A stretch of 59,247 bases of DNA from an uncultured Prevotella sp. (lineage in GTDB: Bacteria > Bacteroidota > Bacteroidia > Bacteroidales > Bacteroidaceae). Numbering within the stretch: position 1 is the stretch's first letter; each line of letters begins with the position of its first letter. The notes under the pieces were generated by a model. That model saw only the letters and a program-made list of their open reading frames with translations. It was not told the DNA's origin and searched no databases. Made by a program: the position numbers and the translations under genes. The stretch spans positions 1-59,247 of the forward strand of contig URER01000009.1 in assembly GCA_900547005.1 (NCBI GenBank). Reading direction: 5' to 3'. This document shows positions 44,606-52,482 of the stretch, piece after piece.

Positions 44606-45853
44606 TTATGCCTCGATAGCAGCTACACCCGGAAGCACCTTGCCCTCGATAGCCTCAAGCAACGCACCACCACCGGTAGAGATATAACTTACCTGGTCTG
44701 CCATACCGAACTTGTTGATACAAGCTACGGAGTCGCCACCACCGATGAGTGAGAACGCACCATTAGCAGTTGCCTTAGCGATAGCGTCAGCGATAGCCTT
44801 AGAACCACCTACGAAGTTGTCAAACTCGAATACACCTGCCGGACCGTTCCACAGAATTGTCTTGGCATTCTCAATGGCAGCGGCAAAAGCCTTACGTGTC
44901 TCAGGACCTGCGTCAAGACCTTCCCAGCCCTCAGGTATTGCGTTCGACGGAACAACCTGTGTATTAGCGTCGTTTGCGAAGTCGTCGGCTGCGATACAGT
45001 CAGTACCGAGTACGAGGTTCACACCGTTTTCCTTAGCCTTCTTGATTACGTCAAGAGCAACATCGAGCTTATCGTCCTCGCAGATAGACTTACCAATCTG
45101 GCCACCCTGTGCCTTTGCGAATGTGTATGTCATACCACCGCAGAGGATAAGGTTGTCCACCTTGCCAAGAAGGTTCTCGATGATACCAATCTTTGTAGAT
45201 ACTTTAGAGCCGCCCATGATAGCCGTGAACGGACGTTTGATGTTTCCGAGGACTGCATCTACTGCGTTCACCTCTTTCTCCATCAAGTAACCCAGCATCT
45301 TGTGCTCCTTATCGAAGAACTCATCGATAACGGCTGTAGAAGCGTGCTTGCGGTGAGCTGTTCCGAATGCGTCCATTACATAGCAGTCTGCGTATGAAGC
45401 CAAAGTCTTAGCAAACTCCTTCTGGCTTGCCTTCATTGCCTTCTTAGCCTCATCATATTCAGGTGTACCCTTCTCTACACCTACCGGCTTGCCTTCCTCT
45501 TCCGGATAGAAACGGAGATTTTCCAACAGCAACACCTCACCTGCCTTCAATGCGTCAGCAGCTTCCTTTGCCTTTGCACAATCCGGAGCGAACTGTACCT
45601 TAACGCCAAGAGCATCGCTAACGGCATCAACAATCTGTCCGAGAGAGAACTTTGGATTAACTTTTCCTTTCGGCTTACCCATGTGAGACATGATGATAAG
45701 GGCACCACCGTCTGCCAACACTTTCTTCAATGTAGGCAATGCACCACGGATACGGGTGTCATCTGTTATCTTTCCGTTCTCATCAAGTGGCACATTGAAG
45801 TCCACACGCACGATTGCCTTCTTACCGGCAAAGTTGAAATCATTGATCTTCAT
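44606..45853 (-). CDS. pgk: Phosphoglycerate kinase
   Basis: Glycolytic/gluconeogenic kinase interconverting 1,3-bisphosphoglycerate and 3-phosphoglycerate with ATP formation. N-terminal substrate motif RVDFNVPLDENGKITDDTRI near 16-35; ATP-side motifs KTILWNGPAGVFEFDNF and LIGGGDSVACINKFG near the C terminus. Length 415 is normal. Codon use is biased as in nifJ. Own promoter at 45915-45922; monocistronic as far as visible. Confidence 0.98.
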   Translation of the reverse strand: MKINDFNFAGKKAIVRVDFNVPLDENGKITDDTRIRGALPTLKKVLADGGALIIMSHMGKPKGKVNPKFSLGQIVDAVSDALGVKVQFAPDCAKAKEAADALKAGEVLLLENLRFYPEEEGKPVGVEKGTPEYDEAKKAMKASQKEFAKTLASYADCYVMDAFGTAHRKHASTAVIDEFFDKEHKMLGYLMEKEVNAVDAVLGNIKRPFTAIMGGSKVSTKIGIIENLLGKVDNLILCGGMTYTFAKAQGGQIGKSICEDDKLDVALDVIKKAKENGVNLVLGTDCIAADDFANDANTQVVPSNAIPEGWEGLDAGPETRKAFAAAIENAKTILWNGPAGVFEFDNFVGGSKAIADAIAKATANGAFSLIGGGDSVACINKFGMADQVSYISTGGGALLEAIEGKVLPGVAAIEA

Positions 45854-45914
45854 TGTCTTATTTAATTTATTTATCGTTGATAATAGCCTTATTTTTGCTT
45901 ATATAAAGACAGTG

Positions 45915-45922
45915 CAAAGGTA
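45915..45922 (-). promoter_or_regulatory. Bacteroidetes -7 box for pgk
   Basis: TACCTTTG on the minus strand, 61 nt before the pgk start codon. No clear -33 element. Confidence 0.5.
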
Positions 45923-45995
45923 GACATTTTTTATTATATTATAAGTATATACTTATGTTTTTATAGTTTTTTTACGCTAAATCTTCAAGTTTATT

Positions 45996-47387
45996 TCATC
46001 CGAACAACGCCCTGAGGGCTTCTTCCACTTTCCTGACAGGATGCAGATTAATGTTATATTTCTTCATATTGAGTCCTTGAAGATTGTATTTAGGTATCAC
46101 AATATCCGTGAAACCGAGCTTCTCGGCTTCTGCTATGCGCTGCTCTATCCTACTGACAGGGCGCACTTCGCCGCTCAGTCCCACTTCCCCCGCCAAGCAC
46201 CAGCCATGTTCTATCGGCGTGTCAACGTTGCTCGAAAGTACAGCAGCTATGACACTCAGGTCCATAGCGAGGTCGGTAACGCGCAGTCCGCCGGCTATAT
46301 TGATAAAGACATCCTTCTGCATGAGCTTGAAACCGACGCGTTTCTCCAATACAGCCAGCAGCATATTGAGTCGCCTTTGGTCGAAACCGGTAGCCGACCG
46401 CTGCGGTGTTCCGTATGCCGCGCTCGACACAAGAGCCTGTGTTTCTACAAGAAACGGGCGCATACCTTCTACCGCCGAACTGATGGCGACGCCCGAAAGA
46501 CCGTCATGGTCTTGCGTAAGAAGCAGTTCTGAGGGATTGCTTACTTGTCGCAAACCGGTCTGGCGCATCTCATAAATGCCGAGTTCCGACGTTGAGCCGA
46601 AGCGGTTTTTTATAGAACGAAGAATGCGGTACATATAGTGTTGGTCGCCCTCGAACTGTATCACCGTATCCACTATATGCTCAAGAATCTTAGGACCGGC
46701 AAGCGTTCCTTCCTTATTTATATGTCCTATCAATATCACGGGAACGCCACTTGACTTTGCAAAACGGAGAAATGCCGAAGCACACTCCCTCACCTGCGAG
46801 ATACTTCCGGGACTGCTGTCAACGTCTTCCGTTGCTATTGTCTGTATAGAGTCGACTATCATCAGCTCGGGCATGACCTCTTTGGTATGGGCGAATATGT
46901 TTTCGAGCGATGTATCGGTAAGCACCAGTACATTGTCATTCATGCCGCCACCAAGACGTTCCGCCCTCATCTTCAACTGATGTGCGCTTTCCTCGCCACT
47001 GACATACAGGATTTTGCGTTCCGGCATATTGAGTATCGTCTGCAACGTGAGCGTACTTTTTCCTATTCCCGGTTCTCCGCCAAGAAGTATTATAGAGCCG
47101 GGAACGAGTCCGCCGCCAAGCACACGGTTCAGTTCCGCATCGTGCATATCAAGACGCGGTTCGTCTTTAGCAGATATATCACGCAACTTCATCGGTGCGG
47201 CCTTATGTCCCGAGCGTCCGCTTCTCAGACTTTGGGCTGCCGATTTGGCAGCCACGCTTCCCGTATCTGACGAGATTCTTATCTCCTTGAACGTATTCCA
47301 CTGGCCGCAGCTCGGACATTTTCCTATCCATTTTGCCGACTCCTGTCCGCAGTTCTCACACACGTATGCTATCTTATCCTTTGCCAT
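45996..47387 (-). CDS. radA: DNA repair protein RadA
   Basis: RecA-related ATPase that drives branch migration during recombination. N-terminal zinc finger with C10, C13, C24 and C27. Walker A GGEPGIGKS at 103-111. The RadA-specific KNRFGSTSELGIYEM follows in the core, and a Lon-protease-like C-terminal domain (GGLRVTDLAMDLSVIAAVLS) ends the protein. Length 463 is normal. Led by a -7 box at 47428-47435. Confidence 0.97.
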   Translation of the reverse strand: MAKDKIAYVCENCGQESAKWIGKCPSCGQWNTFKEIRISSDTGSVAAKSAAQSLRSGRSGHKAAPMKLRDISAKDEPRLDMHDAELNRVLGGGLVPGSIILLGGEPGIGKSTLTLQTILNMPERKILYVSGEESAHQLKMRAERLGGGMNDNVLVLTDTSLENIFAHTKEVMPELMIVDSIQTIATEDVDSSPGSISQVRECASAFLRFAKSSGVPVILIGHINKEGTLAGPKILEHIVDTVIQFEGDQHYMYRILRSIKNRFGSTSELGIYEMRQTGLRQVSNPSELLLTQDHDGLSGVAISSAVEGMRPFLVETQALVSSAAYGTPQRSATGFDQRRLNMLLAVLEKRVGFKLMQKDVFINIAGGLRVTDLAMDLSVIAAVLSSNVDTPIEHGWCLAGEVGLSGEVRPVSRIEQRIAEAEKLGFTDIVIPKYNLQGLNMKKYNINLHPVRKVEEALRALFG

Positions 47388-47427
47388 TATCTGTTTCTGT
47401 CGCTATATTGTCATATAATATAATGTA

Positions 47428-47435
47428 CAAAGGTA
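47428..47435 (-). promoter_or_regulatory. Bacteroidetes -7 box for radA
   Basis: TACCTTTG on the minus strand, 40 nt before the radA ATG, without a clear -33 TTTG. Confidence 0.5.
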
Positions 47436-47478
47436 AGTTTTTTATTTAACATTCACGTGGGTTCGTCATAATAAAAAT

Positions 47479-48396
47479 TCATCTTCCCAATAACCTTATC
47501 AAACTCTCGGTGTGTTTTTTCGCTCCAATCCGCCTGAGATGATAGCCCGTATCATAGAATAATGTGTCGGGATAAACGCACTCTGATGGTGGAACGACAA
47601 ACGGGAGTCCCTCGGAATACAGCACAGAATCCGCATATTCTATATTCAAACGGTTATTCTGATAATAAGTAGAAGCCACGACAGGAGGACACATTATTAT
47701 ATATATACCTCTTTTCCGCAACGCGCATAACTCATTCTTCAAATAAAACACGAAATCCGAGTTCCATACGCCAAGCGGCTGAGGCTTTAACGGCTCGGAG
47801 TATCTGCATTCGTCATGCTTCCAATGAGCAACGACATCACCATATTCATTAAAAGCCGACAGGCTGTAAACTGAGTCTTTTGCCATAGGCAAGGTATTCA
47901 AAAAAGTATATTCAAGTTTGGCTCGCAGATATTTCGGAGTATTATTCAGAAGGGAATACAACTGCCGCCAATTCAGTTTATGAACCAAGCGCAAGCCTGA
48001 AAGATATACAAGGTCTGTCATCGGAGCCTCACCGTATGCCATATTTCCGAAGAAATGGCCGTACTCTGGCGACAAGACAAGAATATCGCCACGCCTCAAT
48101 CGCGGGAAACAGTCGTCAATAATGTATTTCAGTCCGACACTGGCATGAAGTCCAGCATTTACGACGGGCATTCCGAGACTGTCGGAAAGCATTTCCGAAT
48201 CATATCCGAACGCGACATTGCTCCCTCCCAACAGCACCACCGCCGACTTGCGATTGGACGCTGAGAGCATGGCCATCTTCACCTCCTGTTCTCTCATATA
48301 GCCGTTCTTGTTATACGGCAAAATCGCAGCGAGCAACAGGACTAAGCCCACGAAAGTAAGGAGGAACCTTCCGAAACGATAAAGAAACTTTCTCAT
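47479..48396 (-). CDS. SGNH-like envelope protein paired with MBOAT
   Basis: 305 residues with one N-terminal membrane helix (about 8-27), the rest probably periplasmic. An SGNH/GDSL-hydrolase arrangement is visible: block I VVLLGGSNVAFG with candidate nucleophile S59, a central LVLSPEYGHFF, and a final DTGYHLRRIGAKKH carrying the Asp and His of block V. Together with the adjacent MBOAT gene (115 bp upstream, same strand) it resembles the acyl-transfer/acyl-handling pairs of alginate, cellulose or D-alanyl lipoteichoic acid modification. Acyl donor and acceptor polymer are unknown. Confidence 0.65.
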   Translation of the reverse strand: MRKFLYRFGRFLLTFVGLVLLLAAILPYNKNGYMREQEVKMAMLSASNRKSAVVLLGGSNVAFGYDSEMLSDSLGMPVVNAGLHASVGLKYIIDDCFPRLRRGDILVLSPEYGHFFGNMAYGEAPMTDLVYLSGLRLVHKLNWRQLYSLLNNTPKYLRAKLEYTFLNTLPMAKDSVYSLSAFNEYGDVVAHWKHDECRYSEPLKPQPLGVWNSDFVFYLKNELCALRKRGIYIIMCPPVVASTYYQNNRLNIEYADSVLYSEGLPFVVPPSECVYPDTLFYDTGYHLRRIGAKKHTESLIRLLGR

Positions 48397-48511
48397 ATTG
48401 CATCAACTCGTATTTTTTTATTTCAAAACTCACTCATAAGTAAGTCACTAAAATTAGTGTATAGTATAAAGATTGCTGTTGTTGAGATGACCGGCACAAA
48501 CATCCGGCGCG

Positions 48512-49936
48512 TCAGAACTGGAAATAAATGAATGTCTGCCCTACCGAATAGAACAGGAAGGTCCATACCGAAAGGGCTATATAGCCTATGCGGCGTACTC
48601 TGTAACTTCTGAAAGGCAGTGCCAACGTTAGGTCTTTGTTCTTGCATTTACACTCCATGACAATAAGGAAACCTATCGCCGCGAAGCATTCCACGGCATA
48701 AAACAATGTCTTCTTGGGCAAATCGGGCATTGAAAAGATATTCAGGCTGAGCATACTTTGGATATAACCGAACGCGTGATGTATATCGCAAGCACGGAAT
48801 ATCACCCAACCGACTGTTACGAGCAGGAATGTTACAACGATCCCGGCAATTCTACTGCAACGTCCACGGGGAACGACACGCCTTTTGCCGAAGTAAAGAA
48901 GCGGAACGAACAACAAGGCATGATATGCGCCCCAAGCAACGTATGTCCAGTTGGCTCCATGCCACAAGCCACTGACAAGAAACACGATAACCGTATTACG
49001 CAAAGTCTTGAGCGTCCCACCCTTACTGCCTCCGAGGGGGATATAAAGGTAATCTACAAACCATGTATTAAGACTGATATGCCAACGACGCCAGAACTCG
49101 GCCACATTATGCGACAGATAAGGCAGATTAAAGTTGCGCATCAATCTTATCCCGAAAAGTCTTGCAACTCCAATGGCTATATCTGAATAGCCCGAGAAAT
49201 CGCCATAAATCTGAAAAGCAAACAGGATGGCCGCTATCCACAATGTCGCTGCATTATAGTTTCCGGCACTGTCAAAGACCGTATTCACAACCACGGCCGC
49301 GCCATCAGCAATCACTATCTTCTTGAAAAATCCCCAAAGAATCATCCAACATCCCTCCACAGCCATATCATAGTCGAAGCGTTTCCTGCGCAAGAACTGC
49401 GGATAGAGATTAGATGCGCGCTCTATAGGTCCGGCAACGAGTTGCGGAAAGAATGACAGAAAAGCAAAAAATGCAGCTATATCATGCGCCGCACCAATCT
49501 TATTCCTATACACATCAATGCTATAGCCTACTGCCTGAAAAGTATAAAAGGATATTCCAACAGGTAGCAGCAAATGCAGCGTAATGACATCCACCTCAAA
49601 TCCTATGCGCGCCATGAGGTCGTGGAAACTCAAAGCAAAGAAATCATAATACTTAAAGACGCCCAATATCATTAAGTTCACAACGATATTAAGACCGCAA
49701 ACAGCCTTACTTTTTCGCGCCGACATTCGGACACGTTCTATTCCGAGTCCGCAAACGTAGCTGCACAGAGTTGTGAATGCTATCAGCAGAAGGCATTTCC
49801 AATTCCACCACCCATAAAAGAGATAGCTCGCTGCTATGACAAAAAGATTTTGCAGTCTGACATTTTTTGCCACCGCCCAATACATCCCAAAGACTATCGG
49901 AAGAAATAAAAGAAATTCTATCGAATTGAAAAGCAT
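48512..49936 (-). CDS. MBOAT-family O-acyltransferase
   Basis: 474 residues with about ten membrane segments. The MBOAT core holds FSGYSDIAIGVARLFGI, FWRRWHISLNTWFVDYLYIPLGG and the catalytic histidine motif GLWHGANWTYVAWGAYH near 325-341. This is the AlgI/DltB branch that moves acyl groups across the membrane onto an envelope polysaccharide. It is followed by the SGNH-like gene, its likely partner. A strong terminator separates it from the T9SS gene upstream. The target glycan is unknown; the GT2/GT4 pair at 2.3-4.6 kb is too far away to link. Confidence 0.88.
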   Translation of the reverse strand: MLFNSIEFLLFLPIVFGMYWAVAKNVRLQNLFVIAASYLFYGWWNWKCLLLIAFTTLCSYVCGLGIERVRMSARKSKAVCGLNIVVNLMILGVFKYYDFFALSFHDLMARIGFEVDVITLHLLLPVGISFYTFQAVGYSIDVYRNKIGAAHDIAAFFAFLSFFPQLVAGPIERASNLYPQFLRRKRFDYDMAVEGCWMILWGFFKKIVIADGAAVVVNTVFDSAGNYNAATLWIAAILFAFQIYGDFSGYSDIAIGVARLFGIRLMRNFNLPYLSHNVAEFWRRWHISLNTWFVDYLYIPLGGSKGGTLKTLRNTVIVFLVSGLWHGANWTYVAWGAYHALLFVPLLYFGKRRVVPRGRCSRIAGIVVTFLLVTVGWVIFRACDIHHAFGYIQSMLSLNIFSMPDLPKKTLFYAVECFAAIGFLIVMECKCKNKDLTLALPFRSYRVRRIGYIALSVWTFLFYSVGQTFIYFQF

Positions 49937-49955
49937 CTTATCTCAAACTAAAAAA

Positions 49956-49999
49956 AACGTTACCAATTATAAGTAACAAATGTCTAAATTGGTAACGTT
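49956..49999 (-). terminator. Terminator after the T9SS cargo gene
   Basis: Perfect 13-bp stem AACGTTACCAATT/AATTGGTAACGTT (49956-49968 with 49987-49999), loop 18 nt, followed on the minus strand by a run of eight T. It lies 13 bp past the stop codon. Confidence 0.92.
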
Positions 50000-50012
50000 A
50001 TTTATAAAAACT

Positions 50013-51257
50013 TTATTGGGTAATTAACATTCTTTTTGTGTCGATAACCTTATTATCTACAACTAAGCTATACAAATACATACCTACTCCAAATTCTCCA
50101 GCAACCAATTGAATGCGGCATTCTCCCCTGTCTGCAATCTCAATTTGCTTAATTTGGCTTCCTGCCATATTATATATGTATAAGGATGCGTTCCTCGCTA
50201 TTGGGGGAATATTAACCACTATTGATGAAGTATCAGAAAAAGGATTGGGAGCATTTTGACTTAATACAGCTACATCGCTGTCACTAATGTTAGACAAGCC
50301 CGTCGTGTTATTATATTTTGAAAATGAAGCGTTTCCATTCTTACCCTCAAGTTCCGCAATCTTTGCGCTAAGTTCATTTATTGATTTTACCAGCAATGGA
50401 ACCATTTCCATATAATTGATGCTCTTAGTTCCATCCTCGTTTTCATAAACCAAATCTGGATAAACTTCTTCAACCTGTTCGGCAGATAGTGCATAGTGTT
50501 GCTTATACAAATCCTGCACCTCAAGCGATGTCAGTTTTCGTTCCTCAACAATAGTATCGCCCATATTTACTGCTCTCAATTTGGCAACTTCTGAATCATG
50601 GTCTTTGTAGAAAGAATATGCAGACAACTTGTTTAACTTATTCAAAGAGAGGTCATCTGTAGTTGAAAATGCAGTAACTTTAGAAGCAGAAGAAACACTT
50701 GCGGACTTGCCCAAGACTACGCCATAAATAGAACCTGTTACATTCAAATTTCCAATTACTTTAGTATTTCCATTAAAATATCCGGCATACTTTCCATCAA
50801 CATACGTTCCATTTTCCGAAGAGTTGGTAGTACCGTAAATAGCAGCACCATTATTTCCGCCATCCAACCTTCCATACACAGAATAATTCCATCCTGAAGT
50901 TGCATAGCCGGCAATACCGATTAATCCAAAACTTCTGCCATAATTACGGTTTACCTCATCCAAAGGATAAACATCAGCTCTCGCTCCTACCAAGAAACTA
51001 CTACCGGAAAGGTGGTTAACAAATTTTCCTCCATGTCCCCAAGATTCTGTAGCTCCACTTGTTTCTGCGTAATAGCAACTTTTGTTGCCATAAACTCCAA
51101 CTTTGTAATCACTACGTCCTGCGCCACATATTGATAACGGGGAAAGTGGAGTAGCATTAGATTGGATAGAAACGTTACCATTTGGATTTACATTCAACTG
51201 ACTAAATGCACTTGTGAATACACACAAGCCTAAAATTGTAAGTAATTCTTTTTTCAT
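50013..51257 (-). CDS. T9SS cargo with S74-like region and type A sorting domain
   Basis: 414 residues. Signal peptide 1-19 (ends FTSAFSQ). A glycine/asparagine-rich beta region with YGxx-type repeats spans about 40-190. The LSAEQVEEVYPDLVYENEDG...SINYMEMVPLLVKSI segment near 250-290 resembles the intramolecular chaperone of endosialidase (peptidase S74) family. The C-terminal about 80 residues form a type A T9SS sorting domain: LSQNAPNPFSDTSSIVV, a YIYNMAGSQIKQIE strand pair and the ending GMYLYSLVVDNKVIDTKRML. The protein is thus exported by type IX secretion to the cell surface. It overlaps the DUF3244 gene by 4 bp. Role of the S74-like part outside phage tail spikes is unclear. Confidence 0.8.
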   Translation of the reverse strand: MKKELLTILGLCVFTSAFSQLNVNPNGNVSIQSNATPLSPLSICGAGRSDYKVGVYGNKSCYYAETSGATESWGHGGKFVNHLSGSSFLVGARADVYPLDEVNRNYGRSFGLIGIAGYATSGWNYSVYGRLDGGNNGAAIYGTTNSSENGTYVDGKYAGYFNGNTKVIGNLNVTGSIYGVVLGKSASVSSASKVTAFSTTDDLSLNKLNKLSAYSFYKDHDSEVAKLRAVNMGDTIVEERKLTSLEVQDLYKQHYALSAEQVEEVYPDLVYENEDGTKSINYMEMVPLLVKSINELSAKIAELEGKNGNASFSKYNNTTGLSNISDSDVAVLSQNAPNPFSDTSSIVVNIPPIARNASLYIYNMAGSQIKQIEIADRGECRIQLVAGEFGVGMYLYSLVVDNKVIDTKRMLITQ

Positions 51258-51616
51258 AATTCTTCATTATTAATTATTAAGTATGCAATATAATCAACTG
51301 TGCCTTTTAATATATATAGTTCTAAAGAACCTTCTATATAGTCTGGGATCTCTAAAGTTTCAATTTCATCAGAGATTTCTTTATCATAGACTAATATTCC
51401 TCCTTTATATATTTCCACTTTTGAATCATTAATTCCCAAAGGGAATAATAACATATTACCATCAAGCCAAACTTCAGGAATGAGCGCAGGAGTTCTTTTT
51501 ATATCATGCCCTAATCCTTTTGTACTAAGAGGATGTAAATCCAGTCTTACTTGCGCAATTGTATATGCAGAACACACCAACGCACAAAACATCATTGCTA
51601 ATAATCTTTTTTTCAT
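51254..51616 (-). CDS. Secreted DUF3244 protein
   Basis: 120 residues with a signal peptide (MKKRLLAMMFCALVCSAYTIA, cleavage near AQ). The mature part is a small beta-sandwich-like sequence: LPLGINDSKVEIYKGGIL is replaced here by LFPLGINDSKVEIYKGG, then VYDKEI and LELYILKGTVDYIAYLIINN. This matches the DUF3244 family, small secreted proteins of Bacteroidetes. Its stop overlaps the T9SS cargo start by 4 bp (ATGA), so the two are coproduced. No T9SS tail of its own. Confidence 0.7.
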   Translation of the reverse strand: MKKRLLAMMFCALVCSAYTIAQVRLDLHPLSTKGLGHDIKRTPALIPEVWLDGNMLLFPLGINDSKVEIYKGGILVYDKEISDEIETLEIPDYIEGSLELYILKGTVDYIAYLIINNEEL

Positions 51617-51999
51617 AATTTTATTTTTCTGCGAAATTAATACAAATAGTCATTTTTTAACGACATTACGCCTCAAATATATTTTACTAATATTTACAAA
51701 AAGCGGTATAACTAAATGATTAACAATGTATTACAAATATTTTACAATTTCTTACAAATACGAAATAATATTATTGTTGTCCAATAAAATATTCTTGAGC
51801 ATACAATGTATTAGGGCTGACACTTCTCACAAGGTGTCAGCCCTTTGGGTTATCTTTGTTTTAGGATTAAGACAATTACAGCCATGAGTAAAGATAGGCA
51901 TTTATCGGACGCAATAAATAATTATAGAAGGTAAGGAAGATGGTGCTTTATTAGACCGTAGCGAATAAAATATAACACGATGATATTTATATTGTTTTT

Positions 52000-52114
52000 G
52001 TACAACGCCCATGTACAAACTGTACAGAGGCTTTGTAGCGTTAGTACAAAGGCTTTGTACTTTTAGTACATAGGTCATGTACTAAAAGTACAACACGCTT
52101 GTATAATTCTGTAC
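52000..52114. repeat. 22-bp-period dyad array D
   Basis: GTAC occurs at 52000, 52022, 52044, 52066 and 52088, and at 52111 (one extra base). A second GTAC or near-match lies 13 bp after each, at 52013, 52035 (GTAG), 52057, 52079 and 52101 (GTAT). Each unit is therefore the dyad GTACA-N7-TGTAC (17 bp) plus 5 bp; GTACAAAGGCTTTGTAC at 52044-52060 is a near-perfect palindrome. Confidence 0.9.
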
Positions 52115-52263
52115 TAACGGCACTGGCTTCATAGAAGAAGTACAGTGTCAATGCCATACAGACTATGGTTGTACTGATTGCCAATTATTCTTGCTTAAGA
52201 GGCACCAAAAGCACCCCAGAGCCTACGCTTTTCGATTAGGGGGCCTACTTTGGAAAAAAGAAA

Positions 52264-52294
52264 GTCCGAAGTCTTATTTTACGGGACTTCGGAC
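52264..52294 (-). terminator. Terminator after the TPR-HTH regulator
   Basis: Perfect 10-bp stem GTCCGAAGTC/GACTTCGGAC (52264-52273 with 52285-52294), followed on the minus strand by TTTCTTTTTT. It lies 189 bp past the regulator stop codon, beyond array E. Confidence 0.8.
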
Positions 52295-52398
52295 AGAAGT
52301 ATTATGCTATTTTGAGTTTTAACGAACAATAATAAAATAATATATATTAAGTGAGTTCGACGAATTCCCAATAGCTACCCAGTTTTTGTCTTATCTTG

Positions 52399-52459
52399 TT
52401 ACCGAGGCCTTGTAATGCGATTACCGTAGCTTTGTAATGACATTACAAGGCTACGGTAA
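52399..52459. repeat. 22-bp-period dyad array E (3' UTR of regulator)
   Basis: TTAC at 52399, 52421 and 52443, each with GTAA (52412, 52434, 52456) exactly 13 bp later: three 17-bp dyads of form TTAC-N9-GTAA plus 5-bp spacers. The second and third units are also 19-bp inverted copies of each other with one mismatch. The array starts 24 bp past the regulator stop codon and precedes its terminator. Confidence 0.85.
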
Positions 52460-52482
52460 CCAAGCCACAAGCAGTTCTGCGA

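Larger units (their letters stand above)
51617..52482. other. Long intergenic region with arrays D and E
   Basis: 866 bp with no firm gene. Contents on the plus strand: an 11-bp perfect hairpin (51813-51823 with 51834-51844) without a T run, a TATCTTTG box at 51851-51858, a 16-codon frame at 51884-51934, array D, the TPR-gene terminator (52264-52294) and array E (52399-52459). The 51813-51934 block could be the edge of a decayed insertion element. Confidence 0.6.
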
